Part shown: positions 7,091 to 16,054 of the stretch, in pieces | How the letters are laid out: each line of letters starts with the position of its first letter | How positions within the stretch are numbered: the first letter of the stretch is position 1 | Source of the DNA: Natronorubrum thiooxidans | Lineage (GTDB): Archaea > Halobacteriota > Halobacteria > Halobacteriales > Natrialbaceae | Length of the DNA: 64,000 bases | Direction of reading: 5' to 3' | Assembly (NCBI RefSeq): GCF_900156475.1 | Contig: NZ_FTNR01000012.1 | Span: forward strand, 62,001 to 126,000 | Translations under genes and position numbers: made by a program | The notes under the pieces: model-generated | Database searches by the model: none | Told to the model about the DNA's origin: nothing | What the model saw: only the letters and a program-made list of their open reading frames with translations

Positions 7091-8974
7091 ATGAGCTACG
7101 AGATCGACCGCTATCTCAACATCCGCAGCGCCTACGGCGCGTCGTTCGGTCCCGACGGCGACCAGCTCTCGTTTCTGATGGACACGACCGGCACCGCCCA
7201 GGTCTGGACGCTCGAGGAACCCCGCGCGTGGCCCGAGCAGCGAACGTTCTACGACGAGCGCGTGACGTTCGCTTCGTGGTCGCCCGAGCGTCCCGAGTTG
7301 ATTTTCGGGATGGACGAGGGTGGCAACGAGCGCGCCCAACTGTTCCGGCTGGACGCCGAGACGGGCGTGATCGAGAATCTGACGGCGATGCCCGACGCCA
7401 AACACCGCTGGGGCGGCTGGAGCCACGACGGCGAGCGCTTCGCGTTCGCCTCCAACCGTCGCGACGAATCCGTCTTCGACATCTACGTACAGGGACGCGA
7501 CGAGACCGGCGACGAAGCGACGCTCGTCTACGAGGGCGACGGCTGGCTCTCGCTGTCGGGGTGGAGCCCCGACGACTCTCGCCTGCTGGTCTCGCAGGCC
7601 TACTCGAACTTCGATCAGGACCTGTACCTGCTCGACCTCGAGGCCGACGAGCCTCCCCTCGAGCATCTCACGCCACACGAGGGCGACGTCCGCTACGGAA
7701 GCGCCAGTTGGGCTCCCGACGGCGATGGAATATATCTCGTCACCGACGAGGGCGACGCGGACACGCTGTATCTGGCGTATCTCGACCTCGAGAGTGGTGA
7801 GTTTGACACTGTGGTTGAAGGAGACGGATGGAACGTCGACGGCATCGCGCTGGACGACGAAACGGGCCGGTTCGTTTACTCGCGAAACGTCGAGGGCTAC
7901 ACCGAGTTGACCGTCGGCGAGTTCGACGCTGACGACCCGACCGAGTTCGAGACGTTTCCCGAGCCCGACCTGCCGGGTGGCATCTCCGGCGGCGTGAGCT
8001 TCGACCCCGACGCCGAACGCTTCGCGCTGTCGACGACCGGCGATACGGTCAACACGAACGTCTTCGTGGTCGACATCGAAAGCGGCGAGGCAGAGCGCTG
8101 GACCGACGCCCCGACGGCGGGCATTCCCCGCGAGTCCTTTTCGGAATCTGAACTCGTCCACGTCGAGAGCTTCGGCGTTGACGGACAGCGCCCGTCAGCC
8201 CGTGGGACTCCAGAGGAGTCCCACGCTGGCCTCGAGGTGCCGGCTTTCCTCACACTGCCAGACGACGCCGAGGACGGGGCCACGCCGGTCATCGTCGACA
8301 TCCACGGCGGCCCCGAGAGTCAGCGCAGACCGTCGTTCTCGAGTGTCAAACAGTACTTCCTCGATCGCGGCTACGCCTACTTCGAGCCGAACGTCCGCGG
8401 CTCGGCGGGGTATGGGGCCGACTACGCCGCCCTCGACGACGTCGAAAAGCGGATGGATTCGGTGGCCGACATCGAGGCCTGCGTCGAGTGGCTTCACGAC
8501 CACCCGGCCGTCAATCCCGACCGAATCGCCGCCAAAGGTGGCTCCTACGGCGGTTTCATGGTGCTCGCCGCGCTGACCGAGTATCCCGGGCTCTGGGCGG
8601 CCGGCATCGACGTCGTCGGCATCGCCAACTTCGTCACGTTCCTCGAGAACACCGGTGACTGGCGGCGCGAACTGCGCGAAGCCGAGTACGGCAGCCTCGA
8701 AGACGACAGCGAGTTCTTGGAAGAGATTTCGCCGACGAACAACATCGAGCACATCGAGGCCCCGCTGTTCGTCCTCCACGGCGAGAACGACCCGCGCGTC
8801 CCGGTCGGCGAGGCCGAACAGATCGCCGAGAAGGCGGCCGAACAGGGCGTCCCCGTCCGCAAACTGATTTTCGACGACGAAGGACACGGCTTCTCGAAAC
8901 TCGAGAACCGAATCGAAGCCTACTCCGCGATTGCGGACTTCCTCGACGAGCACCTCGGTTATAGTAACGATTGA
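7091..8974 (+). CDS. S9 family peptidase (acylaminoacyl-peptidase / prolyl oligopeptidase type)
   Basis: A 627-residue serine peptidase with an N-terminal beta-propeller and a C-terminal alpha/beta-hydrolase domain. The propeller blades show repeated phrases such as FASWSPERPELIF, WGGWSHDGERFAF and WLSLSGWSPDDSRLLVS. The catalytic domain has the oxyanion region VDIHGGPESQ, the nucleophile Ser in GGSYGGFM, the Asp in HGENDPRVP and the His in DEGHGF. It probably trims oligopeptides or N-acylated peptides in the cytoplasm, as no signal peptide is visible. Length is normal for the family. It is transcribed alone and followed by a strong hairpin. Confidence 0.92.
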   Translation: MSYEIDRYLNIRSAYGASFGPDGDQLSFLMDTTGTAQVWTLEEPRAWPEQRTFYDERVTFASWSPERPELIFGMDEGGNERAQLFRLDAETGVIENLTAMPDAKHRWGGWSHDGERFAFASNRRDESVFDIYVQGRDETGDEATLVYEGDGWLSLSGWSPDDSRLLVSQAYSNFDQDLYLLDLEADEPPLEHLTPHEGDVRYGSASWAPDGDGIYLVTDEGDADTLYLAYLDLESGEFDTVVEGDGWNVDGIALDDETGRFVYSRNVEGYTELTVGEFDADDPTEFETFPEPDLPGGISGGVSFDPDAERFALSTTGDTVNTNVFVVDIESGEAERWTDAPTAGIPRESFSESELVHVESFGVDGQRPSARGTPEESHAGLEVPAFLTLPDDAEDGATPVIVDIHGGPESQRRPSFSSVKQYFLDRGYAYFEPNVRGSAGYGADYAALDDVEKRMDSVADIEACVEWLHDHPAVNPDRIAAKGGSYGGFMVLAALTEYPGLWAAGIDVVGIANFVTFLENTGDWRRELREAEYGSLEDDSEFLEEISPTNNIEHIEAPLFVLHGENDPRVPVGEAEQIAEKAAEQGVPVRKLIFDDEGHGFSKLENRIEAYSAIADFLDEHLGYSND

Positions 8975-8987
8975 AACGATTTGGACA

Positions 8988-9014
8988 CTGATCGCACAGC
9001 TGTCGTGCGATCAG
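8988..9014 (+). terminator. Perfect 10-bp hairpin after the S9 peptidase gene
   Basis: CTGATCGCAC (8988-8997) pairs perfectly with GTGCGATCAG (9005-9014) across a 7-base loop, 14 bases after the stop. No T-run follows, so it could be an RNA end or stability element, or a protein-binding palindrome for the next promoter, rather than a classical terminator. Confidence 0.45.
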
Positions 9015-9038
9015 GTATGCAGTGATGTTCAGTGGCTG

Positions 9039-9114
9039 TTATAGTGCGAGCGAGAACACAACCCTTGCGACAGCATGACACTAATCAGTGTCAACCACGA
9101 ACACCGTGTCATGC
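9039..9114 (+). promoter_or_regulatory. Promoter and overlapping dyads at the AOR gene start
   Basis: TTATA at 9039-9043 is a plausible TATA element, with initiation expected near 9066-9070. Just downstream, GCATGACACT (9073-9082) can pair with AGTGTCA (9087-9093). Alternatively, its first nine bases can pair perfectly with GTGTCATGC (9106-9114), which contains the start codon at 9111. The half-site GTGTCA therefore occurs three times, once inverted. This could be a repressor operator or a pair of mutually exclusive RNA hairpins controlling access to the start. Confidence 0.5.
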
Positions 9115-10868
9115 CCCTCGTAGACAGGATACTGCGGGTCGACCTCTCTGCAGAACGGACGACGAGCAGCGAGATTCCCGAGCGGTGGCTCGAGGATTAC
9201 GTCGGGGGCAAGGGCGTGGGCGCGCGCTATCTCTACGACGAACTCGAGCCGGGGACGGACCCGGAGGCACCGGCCAATATCCTGCTGTTCATGGTGGGGC
9301 CGCTGACGGGATACACGCCCGGCGAGCAGCGGTACGCGGCGATCACGAAATCGCCGTTGACTGGGGCGTTTCTGGACTCCTACGGCGGCGGAACGTTTCC
9401 TGGGCGACTGGCCGGCTCGCTTGGTGACCACCTCGGAATCCTCATCACAGGGCGTGCCGACGAGCCGGTCGTGCTGTCGGTCACAGACGGCGAGGCGACG
9501 CTTGAGCCGGCCGCGGATCTGTGGGGGTGCGACGCGGTGGCGACCTGCGGGCGGTTTCCGGACAGCGCGGTCGCCTGTATCGGACCCGCCGGAGAGAACG
9601 GCGTCCGGTACGCGACGATCGCATCCGACGGCGGTGACCACCATGCCGGACGGGGTGGTGCGGGGACCGTGATGGGGGCGAAGAATCTGAAGGCCGTCGT
9701 CGCCCATGGAGCGGCACCGAACGAGCTTGCCGACCTGCGAGATCGGTACGGCGAGGCGTTCGCCGAGAGCGACGCCGGCCGGTGGCTGGCAGCCAGTGAC
9801 ACCCTCGAGACGGTCGATTTCGCCAACGAGGTCGGCGTGCTCCCGACCCGCGGCTGGCAGGAAGGGCAGTTCGAAGGCACCGAGGACATCGGTATCGAGC
9901 GCGTCCGCGAGCGAGCCCACGGACGGGAGCGTCCTGATGACCTCGTCCCGGGCGGGTTTCGAGTCGACAGCGACGAGGGCGAAAGCGTTCCCCGCGGCGC
10001 GACACCGATCGTGCTCGGCGCGGGGCTCGGTATCGACGATTTCGATGCCGTCGCGACGCTGGGCGCGGTCTGTGACCGGCTCGCGATGGACGTGATCACG
10101 GCGGGCAACGCGATCGCGTGGGCGGTGCGGGCGAGTCAGGAGGGTGTGATCGACCGCGACCTCTCGTTCGGCGACGAGGCCGTCGCGCGGACGCTCATCG
10201 ACGAGATTGTCACCCAGTCGACGCCGCTCGGCGAGACGCTTACAAACGGTGTCGAGGCTGCAGTCGAGCGCTTTGGCGGCGAGGACCTGATTCCGACCGT
10301 GAAAGGGATGGAGCTCTCCTCGTACGATCCGCGCGGGGCGGAGACGATGGCGCTGGCGTATGCCACGAGCGACCGCGGCGGCTGTCATCGCCGCGCTCGG
10401 CCGGTCGAACTCGAGGCGGTCGGCGACGTGCCGGATCGGAACTCTCGAGCCGACGCCGTGATCGCCGAACAGAACCGCCGGGCGGTGCTGTGGAGTCTGA
10501 TCGTGGACGACTTTCTCGCGGATGTATTCGAAACGGACCACGGGGCAGAGTGGCTCGCCGCCGTCGGCTACGACCTCGAGTCGGCCGCTCTCGAGCAGGT
10601 CGGCGAACGGATCTGGACGCTCGTCCGCCTGTTCAATCTCCGTGAAGGCTTCACTCGAGCGGACGACGAGTTGCCGGCGACGCTGACGGAACCGCTCGGC
10701 GACGACTCGAGTGAGGGACCCGCAATCGATCGGGCGACGTTCGACGCACTACTCGAGCGGTACTACGCGTCTCGCGAGTGGGACCGACAGGGGCGGCCGA
10801 CTCGAGCCCTCCTTCGCCGGCTGGACTTGGCGGCCGTCGTCGACGAGGCGACGCCGGTTTCGAACTGA
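9111..10868 (+). CDS. Aldehyde ferredoxin oxidoreductase family protein lacking Fe-S cysteines
   Basis: A 585-residue member of the tungsten-pterin AOR family, whose classical members oxidise aldehydes to acids with ferredoxin. The N-terminal cofactor domain is clear (LEDYVGGKGVGARYLY, then ITKSPLTGAFLDSYGGG and GRGGAGTVMGAKNLKAV), as is the first pterin motif region MDVITAGNAIAWA. However, the CX2CX3C expected near residues 262-300 is absent. In the second pterin/cluster motif the usual Asp and Cys read Trp and Asp (AVLWSLIVDDF, 458-468). The only cysteines are C140, C146, C156, C321 and C425. The start at 9111 gives the family N-terminus (RILRVDL); an ATG at 9075 lies inside the dyads. Confidence 0.85.
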   Translation: MPLVDRILRVDLSAERTTSSEIPERWLEDYVGGKGVGARYLYDELEPGTDPEAPANILLFMVGPLTGYTPGEQRYAAITKSPLTGAFLDSYGGGTFPGRLAGSLGDHLGILITGRADEPVVLSVTDGEATLEPAADLWGCDAVATCGRFPDSAVACIGPAGENGVRYATIASDGGDHHAGRGGAGTVMGAKNLKAVVAHGAAPNELADLRDRYGEAFAESDAGRWLAASDTLETVDFANEVGVLPTRGWQEGQFEGTEDIGIERVRERAHGRERPDDLVPGGFRVDSDEGESVPRGATPIVLGAGLGIDDFDAVATLGAVCDRLAMDVITAGNAIAWAVRASQEGVIDRDLSFGDEAVARTLIDEIVTQSTPLGETLTNGVEAAVERFGGEDLIPTVKGMELSSYDPRGAETMALAYATSDRGGCHRRARPVELEAVGDVPDRNSRADAVIAEQNRRAVLWSLIVDDFLADVFETDHGAEWLAAVGYDLESAALEQVGERIWTLVRLFNLREGFTRADDELPATLTEPLGDDSSEGPAIDRATFDALLERYYASREWDRQGRPTRALLRRLDLAAVVDEATPVSN

Positions 10869-10951
10869 GAACTTCGGATGACGGCGGCACACGAACGATA
10901 ATCGAAGCCGGCCTGGCGGACTCGCGATGGATTCGCGTCGTCCGCGTTCAC

Positions 10952-12679
10952 TTACTCGAGGCCCTCACGGTCGCGCAGATCCGCTCGTCGGATCTTCCCG
11001 GTCGCCGTCTTCGGCAGGTCGTCCACGAACTCGATCGCCCGCGGGTACTCGTACTGGGCGAGTCGCTCCCGGACGTGGGTTTGCAGGGTGGTCTCGAGGT
11101 CGTCCTCGGCGTCGGTATCGCGCTCGAGATCGGTTCCTTCGGCGGTGACGACGTATGCTTTCGGCACTTCGCCGCGTTCGTCGTCGGGCACGCCGATCAC
11201 GGCGGCGTCGGCGACCGTGTCGTGGCCGGCAAGACTCTCTTCGATCTCCTCGGGGCCGATCCGGTAGCCGGCGCTGATGATCACGTCGTCCTTGCGACTT
11301 TTGAACCTGAAGTAGCCGTCCTCGTCGACCGTCCCGAGGTCCTCGGTGAGCAGCCAGCCGTTGCGGACCTTGCGTGCGGTGCGCTCGGGTTTGTTCAGAT
11401 ACGCCTTGAAACAGACAGGGTTGCCCTCGTACCGGACGGCGATCTCGCCGACCTCGCCCGGTTCGACGGTTGCTTCCGCCGTCTCGGGGTCGACGATCCG
11501 GACGTCGTGGCCCGGTGCAGCGAGCCCCATCTTCCCCTCCCGGAACTCGGCGAGGGCCGTACAGTCGCCGACGAGGAGGTTCGCCTCCGTCTGGCCGTAC
11601 CCCTCGTGGACTGCCGCGCCGTCGAACGTTTCCTCGGCCCAGTCGACAATGCTCTGGCCCAGCGACTCCCCGCCGCTCGGGATGACGCGAACGGAATCGA
11701 TGTCGTACCGGGCTCGAGGGTCGTCGACCTGCATCAGCATCCGAAGCGCCGTCGGCGGCGCGAAGAAGTTCGTCACCTCGTAGCGCTCGATGATCTCGAA
11801 CGCCGTCTCCGGGTCGAACGGGCCGCCGTCGTAGGCGACGACCGGCTTGCCATAGTAGAGCCCCGGGATGACGACGTCGAACAGCGACGCGATCCACGCC
11901 CACTCCGCGGGCGTCCAGTAGACGTCGTCGGCCCCGCGCTCGAGGTTACAGAACGTCGTCAGAAACAGCGGCAGGTGGCCGAGCAGCATTCGATGGGCGT
12001 GGCGGACGCCTTTCGGCTCGCCGGTCGTGCCGCTGGTGTAGATGATGATCGCGTCGTCCTCGGCGTCCGTGTCGACGGTCGCGAACTCACTCGAGCGCCC
12101 TTCGATGGCATCCCAGAAGTCGACCTCGTCGACCGCTGACGGTCCCGTATCGTCGGCGTCGACGTCGCCGACGGTCAGCAACTGCTCGAGCGACGGAACC
12201 TCGGTAGCCGCCTCGCGGAGTGCTTCGACGTTCGATGCGTCGACGAGACAGGCCCGCGCGTCGCTGTCGTCGAGTCGGTAGGCGAGCGCGTCGGGGCCGA
12301 ACAGCGTCGACAGGGGAACGGAGACGGCACCGAGTTTCCAGGCGGCAACGTGTGCGAATACCGTCTCCGGGCGCTGCGGTGCGTTGACGCCGATCCGATC
12401 GCCGCGTTCGATGCCGGCGTCGGCAAGCGCGTTTGCGAACTGGTCCGTTATCGCCTGAAATTCCCGGAAGCTGTACTCCTCGCGCTCGCCGTCCTCGCGC
12501 TCAGCGTAGAGGGCGACGTCGTCCGCTCGCCGACCGTGGTCACCCCAGCGGTCGCAGACGTACGCCGCCATGTTGAACCGCTCCGGAACCTCCCACTCGA
12601 ACGCCTCGCGCAGGTGGTCGTAGTCGTCCCACTCCGCCTCGTCGAAGTGGTACGCCTCGAGGTGTGGTGTCTCAGTCAT
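10952..12679 (-). CDS. AMP-forming acyl-CoA synthetase (medium-chain / acetyl-CoA synthetase-like)
   Basis: A 575-residue ANL-superfamily ligase that activates a carboxylic acid as acyl-AMP and then acyl-CoA. Motifs visible: the P-loop YTSGTTGEPKG, the adenine-binding GYGQTE, the hinge and A8 region YRIGPEEIEE, and the C-terminal catalytic lysine in KTATGKIRR. The ATG at 12679 gives MTETPHLEAYHFDE; longer readings run into the upstream cyclase gene and are not credible. It lies 5 bases after the cyclase gene in a two-gene operon and faces the AOR homologue. A shared carboxylic-acid pathway is possible but unproven. Confidence 0.9.
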   Translation of the reverse strand: MTETPHLEAYHFDEAEWDDYDHLREAFEWEVPERFNMAAYVCDRWGDHGRRADDVALYAEREDGEREEYSFREFQAITDQFANALADAGIERGDRIGVNAPQRPETVFAHVAAWKLGAVSVPLSTLFGPDALAYRLDDSDARACLVDASNVEALREAATEVPSLEQLLTVGDVDADDTGPSAVDEVDFWDAIEGRSSEFATVDTDAEDDAIIIYTSGTTGEPKGVRHAHRMLLGHLPLFLTTFCNLERGADDVYWTPAEWAWIASLFDVVIPGLYYGKPVVAYDGGPFDPETAFEIIERYEVTNFFAPPTALRMLMQVDDPRARYDIDSVRVIPSGGESLGQSIVDWAEETFDGAAVHEGYGQTEANLLVGDCTALAEFREGKMGLAAPGHDVRIVDPETAEATVEPGEVGEIAVRYEGNPVCFKAYLNKPERTARKVRNGWLLTEDLGTVDEDGYFRFKSRKDDVIISAGYRIGPEEIEESLAGHDTVADAAVIGVPDDERGEVPKAYVVTAEGTDLERDTDAEDDLETTLQTHVRERLAQYEYPRAIEFVDDLPKTATGKIRRADLRDREGLE

Positions 12680-12684
12680 CGAAA

Positions 12685-13641
12685 TTACTTGATCACGATC
12701 GGGTTGACCGGCGACCCAGTGGCGTGGACGATCTTCAGCGGTGCACCGACGTAAAGGAAGTCGTACTTCCCGTCGTCGGCGCAGTCGGCTGCGAGTTCGT
12801 CTAGTCGGTTGATCTCGTTGAACGTGACTCCCTGATCGCGCAACAGCGCGCCGTGCAGCGGCAACAGCGTCTCGGTCTCGTCGGAGACCGTTTGCTCGTT
12901 GGCGATCGTGTCGGTTCCGAACGCGGGGATCTCCATCTCGTGGAACCACTCGACGAGGTTCTCGGAGTACGTGATTCCCGGTTCGTCGAACTCCTCGCCG
13001 TAAAACGCCTCGGGGCCCTCCTCGTAGAACAACTCGATCCAGCCCGTACGGATGATCGGGATGTCGCGTGGCTGGAGCTCGACGCCCTGCTCGTCGGCAC
13101 ACTCGAGGAGCTCCTCGAGTTCGATCCGTTCGCCCTGGACGAGCCAGTCTTTCCCCCGATGGCGGGCGATATCGAGCAAGACACCGCGACCGACGACGCC
13201 GTGGTCGGCCATCGGCTCGATGCTACAGTGTTCTAGCCCGCCGGTCGTCGTCGTGGCGTCGAAGCCGTTGTACAGCTGCTCGTCGTACCAGACGTGGCCG
13301 AGCGCGTCGAACTGGGTGGTTCCCTGCAGGAACATGTAGATAACGTCGTCAGCGTACTCGAGGCCCCCAGCGCCGTCCAGATCGAACTTGCCGGCGTCGA
13401 AGTGGCCCTTGTCGACTTCCATGTAGTGGTCGGCACCCGACCGTCCCGGCCAGACCGGGTCGCCGTCGGGATGCCCGATCGGAATCCCCAGCGTGAACGT
13501 CTTCCCGTCTTCGACGGCCTGTACGCCGCGTAACACCTCCTCCTCGGTGAGGTAGTTTACCGCCCCCAATTCGTCGTCGGCTCCCCATCTCCCCCAGTTG
13601 CTCGGTGCGTCCTCGAGGATATCGGCGATGTCTTTGGACAT
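12685..13641 (-). CDS. Cyclase family protein (PF04199-type, Gln-variant metal motif)
   Basis: A 318-residue homologue of the kynurenine formamidase/cyclase family, metal-dependent hydrolases of amide or lactone bonds. The classical HxGTHxDxxxH metal motif reads QGTTQFDALGH (residues 106-116), so the two leading His ligands are Gln while Asp112 and His116 are kept. Related subfamilies also carry a TQxD version, so this may be a subfamily hallmark rather than decay. Other conserved pieces are GWARWG-like NWGRWGADDELGAVNYL and FGTDTIANE. It is the first gene of the operon with the acyl-CoA synthetase. The substrate is unknown. Confidence 0.82.
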   Translation of the reverse strand: MSKDIADILEDAPSNWGRWGADDELGAVNYLTEEEVLRGVQAVEDGKTFTLGIPIGHPDGDPVWPGRSGADHYMEVDKGHFDAGKFDLDGAGGLEYADDVIYMFLQGTTQFDALGHVWYDEQLYNGFDATTTTGGLEHCSIEPMADHGVVGRGVLLDIARHRGKDWLVQGERIELEELLECADEQGVELQPRDIPIIRTGWIELFYEEGPEAFYGEEFDEPGITYSENLVEWFHEMEIPAFGTDTIANEQTVSDETETLLPLHGALLRDQGVTFNEINRLDELAADCADDGKYDFLYVGAPLKIVHATGSPVNPIVIK

Positions 13642-13646
13642 TGGTA

Positions 13647-13680
13647 CCAGTACTCACTGGCAACGATCACGAAAATAACT
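13647..13680 (-). promoter_or_regulatory. Promoter and dyad upstream of the cyclase operon
   Basis: AGTTATTTTC (coding strand, 13671-13680) is a reasonable TATA element about 30 bases before the ATG at 13641. Between them CCAGT (13647-13651) and ACTGG (13656-13660) form a small dyad at the expected transcription start, a common repressor position in archaea. Confidence 0.4.
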
Positions 13681-13772
13681 GTTCGGGTCGGTTACAGCTC
13701 AGTGGTCGCTACAGGATACTCGAGACGGATCGAAAAAGCCCAAGACGCTTCGGCTGGACTCGATCCGTCCGG

Positions 13773-14834
13773 TCAGTCGATGACGCCGGTCTTTGTCGCC
13801 ACTTCGCGTGCCGCTCGCTCGTCCATGCCGTCACCAAGGATCGTGTACCGATCACGGATTTCGTGACAGGTGGTTAGCGCTTCGATAACGGTCTCGTCGT
13901 CGATGCCAAGCCCGTCGGCAGTCGTCGGGGCATCGATGCTGGCCAGCGCGTTCCGAATGTCCTGCCAGATGCCGCGTTCGCCGCCGTGTAGATATGCGGT
14001 CATGATCGAGCCAACGCCGACCTGATGACCGTGTAAGGCTGCGCCGGGGGCAAGTCGATCGAGCTGGTGTGAGAAGAGATGCTCCGAACCGCTCGCCGGT
14101 CGGGACGAGCCGGCGATACTCATCGCGACGCCCGAGGACATGAGCGCCTTCGTGACGACCCAGGACGACTCCTCGAGTCCCGGTCGAATGAGATCGGCGT
14201 TGTCCACGAGAATCTCAGCGGTCATCTCCGAGAGCGCGGCCGCGTACTCGGAGTACTCGACGTTTTTCAGCCGGTGGGCGAGCCGCCAGTCCATTACGGC
14301 GGTGTAGTTCGAAATGATGTCTGCACAGCCTGCTGTCGTGAGTTCCCACGGCGCGTCGGCCAGAATCTCGGTGTCTGCGATGACTGCAAGCGGTGGCTCG
14401 GCCGCGACGCTGTGGCGGGTGTCCCCGTCCGGGACGGAGCCACGATTACTGACGATCCCGTCGTGGCTGGCTGCTGTCGGTACCGAACAAAAGCCCATCT
14501 CGAGGTGGTAGCTCGCCATCTTGGCGATGTCGATGGCCTTTCCGCCGCCGATGCCGACGAGATAGGAGACATCCTCGGCGTCGGCGGTCTCGATGACTCG
14601 CTCGACGGCATCGAACGTCGCTTTCTCGATCGTGACGACGGCGGGCTCGACGCCGGTGGCTTCGAACGCTGCGACGATCGGCTCCGCGGCGACCTCCCGT
14701 GGCGTCGGGCTAGTCACGAACAGGGGCCGGCCCTGCAGGTGCAGATCGTCGATGACGTCGACGACTTGATCGATGACTCCGTGACCGACGACGACGTTTC
14801 GCGGCAGGCGAATCCACGTCGACTTTTCGAACAT
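13773..14834 (-). CDS. egsA: sn-glycerol-1-phosphate dehydrogenase
   Basis: A 353-residue NAD(P)-dependent, zinc-dependent enzyme that reduces dihydroxyacetone phosphate to sn-glycerol-1-phosphate, the backbone of archaeal ether lipids. Typical stretches are LVGIGGGKAIDIAK for nucleotide binding, PTAASHDGI, DIISNYTAVMDW, and the zinc-ligand regions GSEHLFSHQLD and ALHGHQVGVG. The start at 14834 (MFEKSTWIRLPRNVV) matches the family N-terminus better than the GTG-type extension four residues upstream. It is monocistronic, with no lipid gene adjacent; a geranylgeranyl-reductase family gene lies far away at 51583. Confidence 0.95.
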   Translation of the reverse strand: MFEKSTWIRLPRNVVVGHGVIDQVVDVIDDLHLQGRPLFVTSPTPREVAAEPIVAAFEATGVEPAVVTIEKATFDAVERVIETADAEDVSYLVGIGGGKAIDIAKMASYHLEMGFCSVPTAASHDGIVSNRGSVPDGDTRHSVAAEPPLAVIADTEILADAPWELTTAGCADIISNYTAVMDWRLAHRLKNVEYSEYAAALSEMTAEILVDNADLIRPGLEESSWVVTKALMSSGVAMSIAGSSRPASGSEHLFSHQLDRLAPGAALHGHQVGVGSIMTAYLHGGERGIWQDIRNALASIDAPTTADGLGIDDETVIEALTTCHEIRDRYTILGDGMDERAAREVATKTGVID

Positions 14835-14939
14835 ACGTGCCCTCACTCACCCGCGGGCCATGTGTTTTTCCTGTTGTCCGAACGATCGGCCCACCGCCGC
14901 CAACCGGCCGATCGGTTGCTCGAGTCCGCCCAACCCGAG

Positions 14940-15929
14940 TCAGAGCGTCTCGAGAATCCCCAACACTCGCTCTTCTGCCTCTCGATCCGGGCCGTGCTCG
15001 CTGCCGTCGCGGTCGCTCTCGAGATGGGCGTCGACGGCCCGTTCCATGGCTTCCTCGAGCGGCGTCGATTCCCAGCCCAGATCGGCGAGTTTCGCCGTCG
15101 AGAGCACGTGCGGGTACGATCGATAGAGGAGGTAGTCCTCGAGGTCGATCCCGCCGGCCGCGAGTTCGTGCGGGCCGGCGTGGACGATCTCGACGTCTGT
15201 CTCGAGCTGTGCTGCGATCACCTCGACCAGTTCCTCGAGCGTCGTGAGTCGTCGATCCCCGACGTTGTACGCCTCGCCAGCCTCGCCGCGTTCGGCAACG
15301 ATCCGAAGCGCGCTGGCGACGTCTACGACGTACGCTCGATGCCAGATGTTCGTTCCGTCGCCGGGAACGAGCACGCGATCGAACCGGTTTACCCGGTCGA
15401 TCCACCAGTCGAGGCGCTCGGTGTAGTCGTGTGGGCCGTAGACGATACACGGCCGGACGCTCATCGCGTTGCGTCCTTTCTCTGCGGCCGCAAAGACTGC
15501 ACGGTCGCCCGCTGCCTTGCGGTTGCCGTACGTGTCACTCGAATCGTCGATCGCCTGTTCGGTCGTACAGGCCTCGAGTGGTGTCTCATCTTCGCGTTTC
15601 GGGACCTCCTCGCGGCCGTAGGCTGCACCGCTCGAGACGTAGACGTACGCCTCGCGGTCGTCGAAAATTCGCGTCGCCGCTTGCACGTCTTTCGGGTGGT
15701 AGGCGACACAGTCGAAGACGGCGTCGGGGTCGACTGTGGTTGCGGCAGCCTCGAGCGCCGAGTCGTTCGTCCGGTCGCCTTCGATGTGGCTGACGCGGTC
15801 GTCACTCTCGAACGGGTTGTCGTGGTTCCCTCGAGTGAAGATCGTTACGTCGTACTCGTGCTCGAGTAACTCTTCGACGAGATGCCGGCCGATAAACCGC
15901 GTGCCGCCGATGACGAGTGCGCTGTCCAT
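14940..15929 (-). CDS. NAD-dependent epimerase/dehydratase (extended SDR)
   Basis: A 329-residue extended short-chain dehydrogenase-like protein. The Rossmann motif is GGTRFIG (residues 8-14), with YVSSGAAYG supplying the catalytic Ser and YGNRKAAGD the Tyr-x3-Lys. The phrase RPCIVYGPHDYTERLDWWIDRV follows the usual extended-SDR pattern. Members act on nucleotide sugars, and some close relatives are RNA-binding chloroplast-type proteins of the same fold. No sugar pathway genes adjoin it, so the substrate is open. The C-terminal 30 residues are charged and probably disordered. ATG at 15929 starts directly with the Rossmann strand. Confidence 0.85.
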   Translation of the reverse strand: MDSALVIGGTRFIGRHLVEELLEHEYDVTIFTRGNHDNPFESDDRVSHIEGDRTNDSALEAAATTVDPDAVFDCVAYHPKDVQAATRIFDDREAYVYVSSGAAYGREEVPKREDETPLEACTTEQAIDDSSDTYGNRKAAGDRAVFAAAEKGRNAMSVRPCIVYGPHDYTERLDWWIDRVNRFDRVLVPGDGTNIWHRAYVVDVASALRIVAERGEAGEAYNVGDRRLTTLEELVEVIAAQLETDVEIVHAGPHELAAGGIDLEDYLLYRSYPHVLSTAKLADLGWESTPLEEAMERAVDAHLESDRDGSEHGPDREAEERVLGILETL

Positions 15930-16054
15930 GTCCGTTCGTCGTCGCTGTCGGGGAAAGGTTCGGCGGTCTGCAGTGTGTCGTGTGTCGTCGGGTGGGTGTC
16001 GTGGCTGTGGCTCCGAACCAGGCCAGTTTTTTCGGTTCGTATCCGACAGCCAGT

